17,362 nt of DNA, from assembly GCA_002478115.1 (NCBI GenBank), contig DLMH01000157.1, positions 1 to 17,362 on the forward strand, written 5' to 3'. The notes below the pieces were generated by a model. The model ran no database searches. It saw only the letters and a program-made list of their open reading frames with translations, and was not told the DNA's origin. The stretch's first letter is position 1. Each line of letters begins with the position of its first letter. Source of the DNA: Candidatus Acidiferrum typicum. GTDB lineage: Bacteria > Acidobacteriota > Terriglobia > Acidiferrales > UBA7541. The translations under genes and the position numbers were made by a program. Shown one piece after another: positions 6,928-13,483 of the stretch.

Positions 6928-7746
6928 ATGCACACAACCTGGACTCATCTGCACGCATTCGTTCAGAACATCGTCGCTGCGCTCCCGCTTGAAGTCGTTG
7001 TCGCGCTGATAGTGACAGGAACACTTTCAATCCTTGGGTGGCTTAGTCGGCAATCATACAAACATTGGCGGCGAATACGATTTGCAAAGGTATTCGGCCG
7101 CGACTTATCCCGGTACTCCTTTGTGTTTGGAACCTTAGTGGTGCGGCAGGATCTGCTTGTCCTAGCAGAGAAGATCGCCACCTCGCTCGCCCGCTTCCCT
7201 CTCTCGAAGCCTGGGCGAATCGATGTCGCCTTTTCAGCACAAACACTGACAAGTGGCTGCGAAATCCGTGCTGTTGCCTATCTGTTTTCTCTACTTCGGA
7301 GAATTGGACGAATCTCCGTCGATGTCGTATCCGACGAAACGATAACAAGCAAGCTCGACCTTAACTTTGTCGCGTTTGGAGCCACATCAAATCTGAAAAC
7401 CGTGGACACGTTCGCCAACCCGGGAAATGATTTGGCGGACTACAACAAGGAAATTGCTTGCTTTGTCTCCAAGAAAGACGGAAGCAGCCTTCACCCTAAG
7501 CCGGAATCGCGCGATTACGGGATCATTTTGAAGATTCATCCCAGTCAATTCCCCGAACGGACGTGGATCTGTTGCGCAGGGATTGGCGAGTGGGGGACGT
7601 CGGGAGCCGCTTGGTTTCTTGCAAATCGATGGAAAGAGATCGCGAAGGATATCCGAAAGGATGAATCATTTGTCTGCGTGGTCGAAGTAACGCCCCAGCA
7701 GGATGAGTCGGCCAGGCGCCTTTCGCTGAATGTCCGAGCCGTCTAG
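6928..7746 (+). CDS. Unrecognised membrane-anchored protein
   Basis: I do not recognise this 272-aa protein. One transmembrane helix at about 20-40 (LEVVVALIVTGTLSILGWL) is followed by a basic stretch (WRRIRFAKVFGRD), so the ~225-residue remainder is probably cytoplasmic. That part alternates predicted strands and helices and has glycine-rich turns: FGATSN (150-155) and AGIGEWGTSGAAWFL (217-231). The order of a GxxxN turn, a YGIILK strand, a proline-containing loop and a GTxxAA helix start suggests a nucleotide- or ligand-binding alpha/beta fold. That is inference. I chose the ATG at 6928 because AAAGG (6915-6919) is 8 nt upstream; a TTG at 6889 would add 13 residues. Its GC is lower and its codons more mixed than in neighbouring genes. 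With the repeat island just upstream, this hints at acquisition. Confidence 0.75.
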   Translation: MHTTWTHLHAFVQNIVAALPLEVVVALIVTGTLSILGWLSRQSYKHWRRIRFAKVFGRDLSRYSFVFGTLVVRQDLLVLAEKIATSLARFPLSKPGRIDVAFSAQTLTSGCEIRAVAYLFSLLRRIGRISVDVVSDETITSKLDLNFVAFGATSNLKTVDTFANPGNDLADYNKEIACFVSKKDGSSLHPKPESRDYGIILKIHPSQFPERTWICCAGIGEWGTSGAAWFLANRWKEIAKDIRKDESFVCVVEVTPQQDESARRLSLNVRAV

Positions 7747-7898
7747 AAGAGCCCGAAACTTCGCGGCACGATTCAGGCAACGCAGCCTTCCTTTCTTGAA
7801 TCTTTACCTGCGGGTGTGACCGAGCGACAATTCTTTCATGTAAAATGGCGCTGCACCGGCGGCAGGAGCTTCGGAATGAGCGAAGCGGAGGTGAGACG

Positions 7899-8765
7899 AT
7901 GTGGCGCACCAGAATGAGCATCGCAGGGGTCGCGGCGGGCTGCCTGCTGCTTTTGAGTTTTACACCGCAGGCAGCGGGGCAGTGCTATTTGGGCTCCAAT
8001 TACCTCGGTATCGCGGTGCGATCGGGGAATCCGTTTCAAGCTGAGAAGGTGACCACCTTCACTCGCGAACCGCAAGGCAAGATTATGCCGTCATTGCAGC
8101 CAGCGGCGCTGATTGCCAGGGACAGCCAGGGGCGTGTCCGCGTGGAAGTAACCGAGGGAAAGTTCAAGGTGGAAGAGGGAGAGGGAGCGGGAACGGAAAC
8201 GGTCCAGCAGATGATTACGATTTGCGATCCGGTCAGCCAGAAGCTGGTGCGCCTGGATACGTTGAACAAGACGGCAACCGTCACGCAAACGCCAGAGCTG
8301 GGCTCGCTGCGAAACGGAATCCAGCCGCAAGCCGGAATCCAGACACAACATTCATTCTGCAGTGTGCTTGCGCCAATGCTAGGCGTTGGCAACACACAGA
8401 AAGAGGATTTGGGGCACCAGACCATCGAAGGAATGGACGCGCAAGGAGTGCGGGGGACGAGGCCCATGCCCGCAATCATCAACGGCGAGGCAACAACGGC
8501 GACGAGCATAACGGAGCTTTGGTGTTCGGAGGAGTTGGGCGCATTGCTTTTGCTGGTCCGCCAAACGGGGACTACCCAGACGAAGATGGAAATGCAATTG
8601 ACCAAGATTGCCCTTGGAGAGCCGGATCCCGCGTTGTTTCAGATCCCCCTCGATTACCGCATCGTGGAGCGCGTTCCCGAGGAGGGAAGGAACGGACAAC
8701 TGCGACCGTCCGGAGCTGGCCCGGCGATACAACCATCCACGCCGGCGGCAGCCCCTCCGCAGTAG
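7899..8765 (+). CDS. Secreted protein of unknown function
   Basis: A 288-aa orphan with a clear Sec signal peptide: basic start (MWRTRM), hydrophobic core to about residue 22, and likely cleavage near residues 26-27 (QAAG before QCY). The mature part has no domain I recognise. It is Gln/Thr-rich, with a predicted beta-rich middle and a flexible Pro/Ala tail in the last ~20 residues. GGAGG (7887-7891) lies 7 nt before the ATG at 7899. An in-frame ATG at 7845 exists, but it would place 18 residues before the signal peptide and has no comparable ribosome binding site. The coding strand is strikingly purine-rich. Proteins of this build are common as lineage-specific exported orphans. No neighbour suggests a role. 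Confidence 0.82.
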   Translation: MWRTRMSIAGVAAGCLLLLSFTPQAAGQCYLGSNYLGIAVRSGNPFQAEKVTTFTREPQGKIMPSLQPAALIARDSQGRVRVEVTEGKFKVEEGEGAGTETVQQMITICDPVSQKLVRLDTLNKTATVTQTPELGSLRNGIQPQAGIQTQHSFCSVLAPMLGVGNTQKEDLGHQTIEGMDAQGVRGTRPMPAIINGEATTATSITELWCSEELGALLLLVRQTGTTQTKMEMQLTKIALGEPDPALFQIPLDYRIVERVPEEGRNGQLRPSGAGPAIQPSTPAAAPPQ

Positions 8766-8950
8766 GGCAGGCGGACGTTTCTCCTCGCCGCGTCGCCCAC
8801 GCTTGGTTTCTGAGGATGGGTCCTGGGTCGCTCTTCTTGCTTAACCCTTAGACTTTCAACTCCTGCACCTCTGGAAGCAACACGAGGCAGCAGGCCAGCC
8901 TGAGATGGATACCGCTGGCTATGGTTGGCGAGTTGTGGCAATCTCTTGGC

Positions 8951-9076
8951 ATGGGAAACAAAGACAGAGGAAAGCGCGAAGTGAAAAAGCCCAAGAAGCA
9001 GACTCCGAAGCCCGCCCCTGCAAGGCGTGACTCGAGCCTGATTGCGGAGCAGATCGCGCCAAAACCAACCAGCTAA
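8951..9076 (+). CDS. Small lysine-rich protein (41 aa), probable
   Basis: A 41-residue frame starting MGNKDRGKREVKKPKKQ, highly basic in the N-terminal half, with Pro-Ala after residue 20 and an ordinary end (IAEQIAPKPTS). From memory, short MxNKDRxKREVKKPKK-type proteins are widespread in environmental bacteria, which supports a real gene. No clear Shine-Dalgarno sequence precedes the ATG. It fills most of an otherwise empty gap between the secreted protein and the OsmC gene. Its function is unknown; the charge would suit binding to nucleic acid or the ribosome. Confidence 0.55.
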   Translation: MGNKDRGKREVKKPKKQTPKPAPARRDSSLIAEQIAPKPTS

Positions 9077-9194
9077 CTTGCCGCCTTTCCGAACCGGGTG
9101 GAGCAATCGCCATATGTGTTCTCCAGCTCTTCCTCTGGGCGCATTGCGTCCTCTCTGTTCTGTGTGATGAATCCCGCCTTATCCCGCTTTCTTG

Positions 9195-9215
9195 CTCGCC
9201 ACTCGTCACTCGCCA
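9195..9215 (+). repeat. Heptamer tandem repeat, three units of CTCGYCA
   Basis: CTCGCCA, CTCGTCA and CTCGCCA follow one another without spacers about 57 nt upstream of the OsmC start codon. Three units are too few to show a function. Heptamer repeats of this kind expand and contract by slippage. Confidence 0.5.
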
Positions 9216-9271
9216 CTGCTTTTCTCCCTTCTGCTACATTGGAGGACAGCCTTTTTCATCCGAGGACACTT

Positions 9272-9682
9272 ATGCAAACGGCAACCGTGCAATGGATTGG
9301 CGAACAGAGATTCCTGGCCACCAGCCCTTCGGGGCACGGCGTGCTTATCGATTCGGACCGCGAATCGAACAAGGCGCCGGGGCCGATGGAGCTGGTGCTG
9401 ATGGCGCTGGGAGCGTGCACCGCCACCGATATCGTGATCATCCTGGGGAAAAAACGGCAGAAGCTGGAGTCGCTGGAAGTGGTCTGCTCCGGCGAGCGCG
9501 CCAGCGAGCCCCCAACCGTGTGGAAGAAGCTGGAGATTCTTTATCGCCTGCGCGGCGCGCTGGACGAAGGCGCCGTGAAGCACGCCATCGCGCTGAGCGA
9601 GGAGAAATACTGCTCCGTGGCGGCCATGCTGCAGAAAACGGCCAAGGTGACCTGGCGCTATGAGCTCCTTCCGGCCAAGTGA
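9272..9682 (+). CDS. OsmC/Ohr-family protein
   Basis: OsmC-like proteins reduce organic hydroperoxides with a pair of cysteines. This 136-aa protein has Cys49 in the helix motif LGACTATD and Cys114 in EEKYCSVAAML, the expected spacing and contexts for the redox pair. The N-terminal strands with the SGHGVLIDSD turn and the MELVLMALG helix are also typical. The length matches a single-domain member. I use the ATG at 9272, with GAGGA (9262-9266) 5 nt upstream. The frame is open back to 9098, but that stretch contains the heptamer repeat and reads as non-coding. Which subgroup (OsmC, Ohr or the YhfA type) is not clear. A strong hairpin follows the stop codon. Confidence 0.9.
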   Translation: MQTATVQWIGEQRFLATSPSGHGVLIDSDRESNKAPGPMELVLMALGACTATDIVIILGKKRQKLESLEVVCSGERASEPPTVWKKLEILYRLRGALDEGAVKHAIALSEEKYCSVAAMLQKTAKVTWRYELLPAK

Positions 9683-9691
9683 AGGCCGGGC

Positions 9692-9724
9692 CGCGGCGGG
9701 CGCACGCAAACACCGCCCGCGGCG
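9692..9724 (+). terminator. GC-rich hairpin after the OsmC gene
   Basis: GCGGGCG (9696-9702) pairs with CGCCCGC (9714-9720) around an 11-nt loop. After one mismatch, three further pairs extend the stem outward. CTTGTTT follows, a weak T-rich tail, so it may work as an intrinsic terminator separating the OsmC gene from fabH. Confidence 0.5.
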
Positions 9725-9725
9725 C

Positions 9726-9755
9726 TTGTTTCCAGCAAAGTTCCTCGCATACAAT
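9726..9755 (+). promoter_or_regulatory. Candidate sigma-70 promoter for fabH
   Basis: TTGTTT (9726-9731) and TACAAT (9750-9755) are separated by 18 nt, 43 nt before the fabH start codon, in a locally AT-rich stretch. TACAAT matches the -10 consensus at five of six positions. It follows directly on the terminator-like hairpin, so fabH is probably its own transcription unit. Confidence 0.45.
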
Positions 9756-9797
9756 TAATTCTTCTTTGCACCACCTTAAGATTCATCAAGGAGCCTC

Positions 9798-10793
9798 ATG
9801 TCTCGCCTCGCCGCAAAAATCACAGGTGTAGCCGGCTACGTGCCGCCCCGCTTGCTGACCAACGCCGACCTGGAAAAGATGGTGGACACCACGGACGAAT
9901 GGATCATGGAACGCGTGGGCATACGCGAACGGCATCTGGCCGATAAAGGAGTGGCCGCGAGCGACTTGGCCGTGGAAGCGGTGAAGAAGCTCGTTGCGGC
10001 GCATCCCTTCGATTTGCAGACGGTGGATCTGATCGTGGTGGGCACGGTCACCCCGGACATGATGTATCCCTCCACGGCGTGCCTGGTGCAGCACAAGCTG
10101 GGAATTGCGAATACCTGGGGCTTCGACGTTTCCGCGGGATGTTCCGGCTTCCTATACGCGCTGAACGCGGGGGTGAAGTTCGTGGAATCGGGGCAATACA
10201 AGAAAGTCCTGGTGATCGGCTCGGACGTGAATTCGTCCATGACCGATTACACCGATCGCGCGGTGTGCATCATCTTTGGCGATGGCGCGGGCGCCGTGTT
10301 GCTGGAACCCGCGGGAGAGGGCGAAGACGGCATCATCGACCAGGTCGCCCAGATCGAGGGCGTGGGCGGACAATTCCTTTACATGCCGGGTGGGGGCAGT
10401 TTGAACCCCGCTTCGCACGCGACGGTGGACCAGAAAATGCACTACATCCATCAGGATGGAAAGAATGTGTTTAAGTACGCGGTGAAGAAAATGGCGGAGA
10501 TGACCGAACGCGTGCTGGCCAAGAATGGACTGACCGGCAAGGATGTGGATTGCTTCATCGCGCACCAGGCCAATCGCCGCATCATCACGGCCACCGCGGA
10601 ACGCCTGGGTATGCCGCTGGATAAAGTGATTATCAACATCGAGCAATACGGCAATACGACGGCCGGGACGATTCCATTGGCCATGCAGACGGCGCTGGAA
10701 GAAAAAAAGCTGAAGAAGGGCGACATTGTGCTGATCGCCGCCGTGGGTGCGGGATTCACTTCCGGTGCAACGCTGTTGCGCTGGGCCTATTAA
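9798..10793 (+). CDS. fabH: Beta-ketoacyl-ACP synthase III
   Basis: Starts fatty-acid chains by condensing an acyl-CoA primer (acetyl-CoA or a branched one) with malonyl-ACP in the cytoplasm. At 331 aa it is full length for FabH. The catalytic triad is complete: Cys115 in DVSAGCSGF, His256 in IAHQANRRI and Asn286 in YGNTTAGT. The N-terminal [14 protein letters not shown] and the closing [13 protein letters not shown] are family hallmarks. AAGGAG (9788-9793) is 4 nt before the ATG. It is not accompanied here by plsX, fabD, fabG or acpP, with which fabH often clusters, and it appears to have its own promoter. Residues that would set primer preference cannot be judged by eye. Confidence 0.97.
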   Translation: MSRLAAKITGVAGYVPPRLLTNADLEKMVDTTDEWIMERVGIRERHLADKGVAASDLAVEAVKKLVAAHPFDLQTVDLIVVGTVTPDMMYPSTACLVQHKLGIANTWGFDVSAGCSGFLYALNAGVKFVESGQYKKVLVIGSDVNSSMTDYTDRAVCIIFGDGAGAVLLEPAGEGEDGIIDQVAQIEGVGGQFLYMPGGGSLNPASHATVDQKMHYIHQDGKNVFKYAVKKMAEMTERVLAKNGLTGKDVDCFIAHQANRRIITATAERLGMPLDKVIINIEQYGNTTAGTIPLAMQTALEEKKLKKGDIVLIAAVGAGFTSGATLLRWAY

Positions 10794-10811
10794 CGGCGCG
10801 AAGCCGCGGGC

Positions 10812-11237
10812 TTATTCCGGAGGGAGATCGAGCTTTGGAGTCCAGGCCAGCAAAAAGAGAATACCCACGGCGTAAAAAATTCCGCAGATGTTCCTGGACA
10901 CCCCCGTAATCCGCAGGGAAAGCCCGAAGAGAACAACAGACTCGCTGCATATGAAGGAAATCATGGTGCCTCTGAGCCATTTCTGGAGCGCGGCCGTATC
11001 TTCAGGATTGTTCCTCAGCGCTTCGCTCGCAGCCTGCATCAAGCGCAACCGGAAGAAAACAGCAAAGCCGAGAACTGTGACAGCCGTAAATCCGAAAGCC
11101 GCCGCCAAAACCGCGGGAGGCGCTGGGGACTCCACGCGCAGCAATCTCAGAGGCACGATCACGTAGCCAACCGCGGCCAGCAGAAAAACGCCGTGGATGA
11201 TGCGGACTCCTTTCAGTCTTTTTTTCGCAGTACTCAT
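10812..11237 (-). CDS. Small four-helix membrane protein of unknown function
   Basis: Protein of 141 aa starting MSTAKKRLKGVR, with four hydrophobic segments at about 11-30, 39-62, 91-110 and 115-133 and a charged loop between the second and third. No family is recognised. The ATG at 11237 has GGAGGAG upstream, though the 12-nt spacing is long. A TTG at 11291 would add 18 hydrophilic residues and is less likely. It lies downstream of the next - strand gene (11360-11764) with a 122-nt gap, so the two may share a transcript. It converges on fabH, leaving only 18 nt between the stop codons. Confidence 0.75.
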   Translation of the reverse strand: MSTAKKRLKGVRIIHGVFLLAAVGYVIVPLRLLRVESPAPPAVLAAAFGFTAVTVLGFAVFFRLRLMQAASEALRNNPEDTAALQKWLRGTMISFICSESVVLFGLSLRITGVSRNICGIFYAVGILFLLAWTPKLDLPPE

Positions 11238-11359
11238 GGGCGGGCCGGGCTCCTCCGCAGGCCATTCGGGATTGCCTGTATTGTTCGTCAATCAACGGCC
11301 TGCTAGCAAAGGGAAAACGTCGCGATCGAGTGGCGATTGATTGGCGATTCGGGGCGAGG

Positions 11360-11764
11360 TTAGCAGGAGCGGATGGAGGCGGCTTGCGCGAGGTTGTCTT
11401 GGAGCCGGCGCTCGATTTGCACGGCCGCATAGCGCGCGCAGAGGGCCATTTCGCGTTCGCCCCAATTGGCGACCGCAGGCGACAGTTGCCCGAAAAGCGA
11501 CTGCAGGCCGTGAATGGCTTCGTAATAGGCGCGCACAAGACCGAGGCCGCTGTGATCGCTCTTGAGTTCGGGGGTGAGTTCGTGCAGAATGGCCAGCTTC
11601 TCGAAGTCGGCACCGCACGGGCCGGACTCCGCAACCTGGGCGGCTTCCAGGACGCGGTTGGAGACGGCTTGAGACGCAACGCCAGTCAGCACCGCGCGCC
11701 AGTAGTAGAGCGCAAACTGGAACAGCGCAACAATCGCTATCGTGAATATCATGGCGGCAAACAT
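11360..11764 (-). CDS. Single-pass membrane protein of unknown function
   Basis: Protein of 134 aa with an N-terminal hydrophobic helix (about 2-28, MIFTIAIVALFQFALYYW) and a soluble, mostly helical remainder. It contains one notable motif, LHELTPEL, near residues 60-67. I recall similar acidobacterial hypothetical proteins but no assigned function. GGAGG lies 7 nt before the ATG, which makes the start convincing. It is divergent from the exported NTF2-like gene across about 200 nt and probably lies upstream of the four-helix protein in one transcript. Confidence 0.72.
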   Translation of the reverse strand: MFAAMIFTIAIVALFQFALYYWRAVLTGVASQAVSNRVLEAAQVAESGPCGADFEKLAILHELTPELKSDHSGLGLVRAYYEAIHGLQSLFGQLSPAVANWGEREMALCARYAAVQIERRLQDNLAQAASIRSC

Positions 11765-11965
11765 CCCTCAGCCTCCATGCAAAGTATGTGGCGAAACGCT
11801 GCGGTGCCCAATAGCTCGCTGGTACTACCTTGGTAGCCCCCCGGAGGCGTTACTTTCGGTAGCATCCGGCAGCGTCCGGCCTGCGTGGGTCGTCCGGAAA
11901 CCCTTGTATGGAAAGGACTTCCTGGTTATGCTCTGCACACTCCAGTTTCATGGAAGGAAAGAACC

Positions 11966-12454
11966 GTGTCCAAACAAACGGTGCTGCCACTGTTGGTGAT
12001 GGCTGTGTTTTTGGGATTGTTTTTGAGTCATGAAGCCTGTAGCACGGATCAGACTAGCGCATCGGCGGAGCAGGATCGCGCGGCGATCACGAAGATCTTG
12101 GGGGAACAGCAAAGCGCCTGGAACGCCGGGGACGTCAGCAGCTTCATGCGCGGCTATTGGAATTCGCCAGAGCTGACTTTTGCCGGAAGCGGCGGGCTTG
12201 CGCGTGGCTGGGAGTCGGTGCTCGCTCGCTATAAGCGGGAATATCCGGATCAGGCGGCCATGGGACAGCTCGATTTCTCCAATCTCGAATTCCGATTCCT
12301 GGGGCCGAACGCAGCGCTGGTACTGGGGCAGTGGCATCTGCACCGCGGCTCTGGCGATATTGGGGGAGTCTTCAGCCTGGTGTTTCAGCGGCTGCCGGAA
12401 GAGTGGAGAATCGTGCACGACCACACGAGCATGGTGAAGACGAAGGCGGAATAG
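11966..12454 (+). CDS. Exported NTF2/SnoaL-like (DUF4440-type) protein
   Basis: Protein of 162 aa. An N-terminal hydrophobic segment (about 5-21) is a signal peptide or anchor. Cys25 follows it, but the preceding SHEA is a poor lipobox, so a lipoprotein is uncertain. The rest has the one-domain cone fold pattern: an amphipathic helix with QQSAWNAGDVSSFMRGYW, a central strand LVLGQWHLHRG and the closing WRIVHDHTS. This last signature is seen in SnoaL/DUF4440 proteins, whose members act as small hydrolases, isomerases or ligand-binding proteins. The GTG at 11966 is preceded by GGAAGGA (11952-11958) at 7 nt. The frame is open to 11885, but that part looks non-coding. Confidence 0.83.
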   Translation: MSKQTVLPLLVMAVFLGLFLSHEACSTDQTSASAEQDRAAITKILGEQQSAWNAGDVSSFMRGYWNSPELTFAGSGGLARGWESVLARYKREYPDQAAMGQLDFSNLEFRFLGPNAALVLGQWHLHRGSGDIGGVFSLVFQRLPEEWRIVHDHTSMVKTKAE

Positions 12455-12581
12455 CGCTGGCCTGGTCCACCGCTGGCGCTACTTGCTGGGTTTCTGGTCC
12501 GTTCTGGTGCTGGGGCTACTTTCCCGCAGAGAAACAATTGGCACGAAATTTCACCTTGCGGAAAATCGTCTTTATGTGACT

Positions 12582-12610
12582 TTGCAGTATTTTATACATC
12601 CTGTTGTAAT
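12582..12610 (+). promoter_or_regulatory. Candidate promoter for the DUF2062 gene
   Basis: TTGCAG (12582-12587) and TGTAAT (12605-12610) are 17 nt apart in AT-rich DNA. The -10 box matches at five of six positions and the -35 box at three. It lies 166 nt before the start codon and overlaps the first palindromes, as a repressor-controlled promoter would. Confidence 0.35.
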
Positions 12611-12633
12611 ACGCATGGCGTATCCTCATGAGG
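12587..12633. promoter_or_regulatory. Cluster of three adjacent palindromes
   Basis: In order: GTAT-TTT-ATAC (12587-12597), ATACGC-ATG-GCGTAT (12609-12623) and CCTCATGAGG (12624-12633). The last two abut without a gap. In addition, GTATT (12587-12591) pairs with AATAC (12608-12612) across the candidate -10 box. The arrangement suits binding by dimeric regulators, or a folded 5' leader of the DUF2062 transcript. Confidence 0.4.
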
Positions 12634-12775
12634 TTGCCGCATCCATTGAGTTTCCCCCCCTCGCCCCGGCAAACGATGGAATAAAAGTGAGCGTGAAGAC
12701 TCTTTGCGTGTTGCTACAACTATTCTCGCTGAAGCCGGAAGAGCCGGTTTCCGCATTGTTCCGCCAGAAGGCCGC

Positions 12776-13276
12776 ATGAGAGAAAACTTCATCTATCGCC
12801 GTTTGATCCGCCCGATCCTCGACCTGCTGCGGCAAGGCGTCACGCCGGAGAAACTGGCGTTGAGCCTGGCGCTGGGCCTGGTCCTCGGCGTCTTTCCCGC
12901 GGTGGGTTGGACCACCGCGCTTTGCGCACTGGCCGCCCTGATTTTTCGCCTGAATATTCCGGCCATCCAAATGATCAACTATTCCATGTACCCGGCGCAG
13001 ATTGCGCTCTTGCTGCCTTTTTTCCGGCTCGGCGAAAAGGTTTTCCAGGCGCCGCATCTGCCGATCTCCATTCCCCACATCTACCGAATGGCCCACGCCG
13101 ACCTTTGGGGCGCCATCAAGTTCCTGTGGAGCACGACGTGGCACGCGATTGTGGTTTGGGCTGTTCTTGCGCCGCTCTTTACGGCGCTGATCTACTATGT
13201 CCTCGTGCCGGTGTTCCGCCACGTGGCCCGGCGCATCGGCGCGTCCCTGCCTGCCGCGGAGGCCAAGGCGGCCTGA
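12776..13276 (+). CDS. DUF2062 membrane protein
   Basis: Protein of 166 aa matching the DUF2062 pattern: GVTPEKLALSLALGLVLGVFP (21-41) leads into the first membrane segment (about 28-56), then IPAIQMINYSMYPAQIALLLPF (61-82) and a last helix at about 123-147. The polar Asn-Tyr-Ser...Pro segment inside the second helix is conserved in the family. The biochemical role is unknown; some members sit beside or are fused to glycosyltransferases. I use the ATG at 12776, with AGAAGG (12766-12771) 4 nt upstream. The C-terminus is short and alanine-rich. It is alone on its strand and convergent with the homocysteine methyltransferase gene. Confidence 0.86.
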   Translation: MRENFIYRRLIRPILDLLRQGVTPEKLALSLALGLVLGVFPAVGWTTALCALAALIFRLNIPAIQMINYSMYPAQIALLLPFFRLGEKVFQAPHLPISIPHIYRMAHADLWGAIKFLWSTTWHAIVVWAVLAPLFTALIYYVLVPVFRHVARRIGASLPAAEAKAA

Positions 13277-13394
13277 TGTCCGCGCAAGTTCTTCCTTTGC
13301 TGCTGGCGCGTGCTGAGTTATGGCGGTGTGACGGCGGCGACGAGTGGATCGCACCGCACGACAAATTGGCTAAGAGTTGAGGCCTGCGCGTTTG

Positions 13395-13415
13395 GGGTGC
13401 AGGAGTCCTGCACCC
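13395..13415. terminator. Perfect hairpin between convergent genes
   Basis: GGGTGCAGGA and TCCTGCACCC flank a single G; the realistic fold is an 8-bp stem with a 5-nt loop. It lies between two converging genes, where a bidirectional terminator would be useful. TTT precedes the run of Gs on one side and only TT follows on the other. It also resembles intergenic repeats common in this kind of genome, so it may be an interspersed element. Confidence 0.4.
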
Positions 13416-13483
13416 TTACGGGGGATTCGCGCGTGTCGCGCCTGCGGAAAATGGGAAGCGATGTTTTGGCGCGACAGAATCGG

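Larger units (their letters stand above)
12455..12775. other. Intergenic region ahead of the DUF2062 gene
   Basis: A 321-nt gap that is AT-rich in its middle (about 12535-12612). It holds a candidate promoter and three adjacent palindromes, listed separately. The DUF2062 frame is open at least back to a TTG at 12704, but that part lacks family features. Nothing else is recognised. Confidence 0.4.

Noticed and set aside
11770..11885. Possible c-di-GMP-I (GEMM) riboswitch in the divergent gap: GCGAAACGCTGCGG, then GGTAGCC and GGTAGC-like strings
   Set aside because: The strings recall the aptamer, but I could not arrange the P1/P2/P3 stems or the tetraloop and receptor in the right order on either strand. 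A covariance-model scan would settle it.
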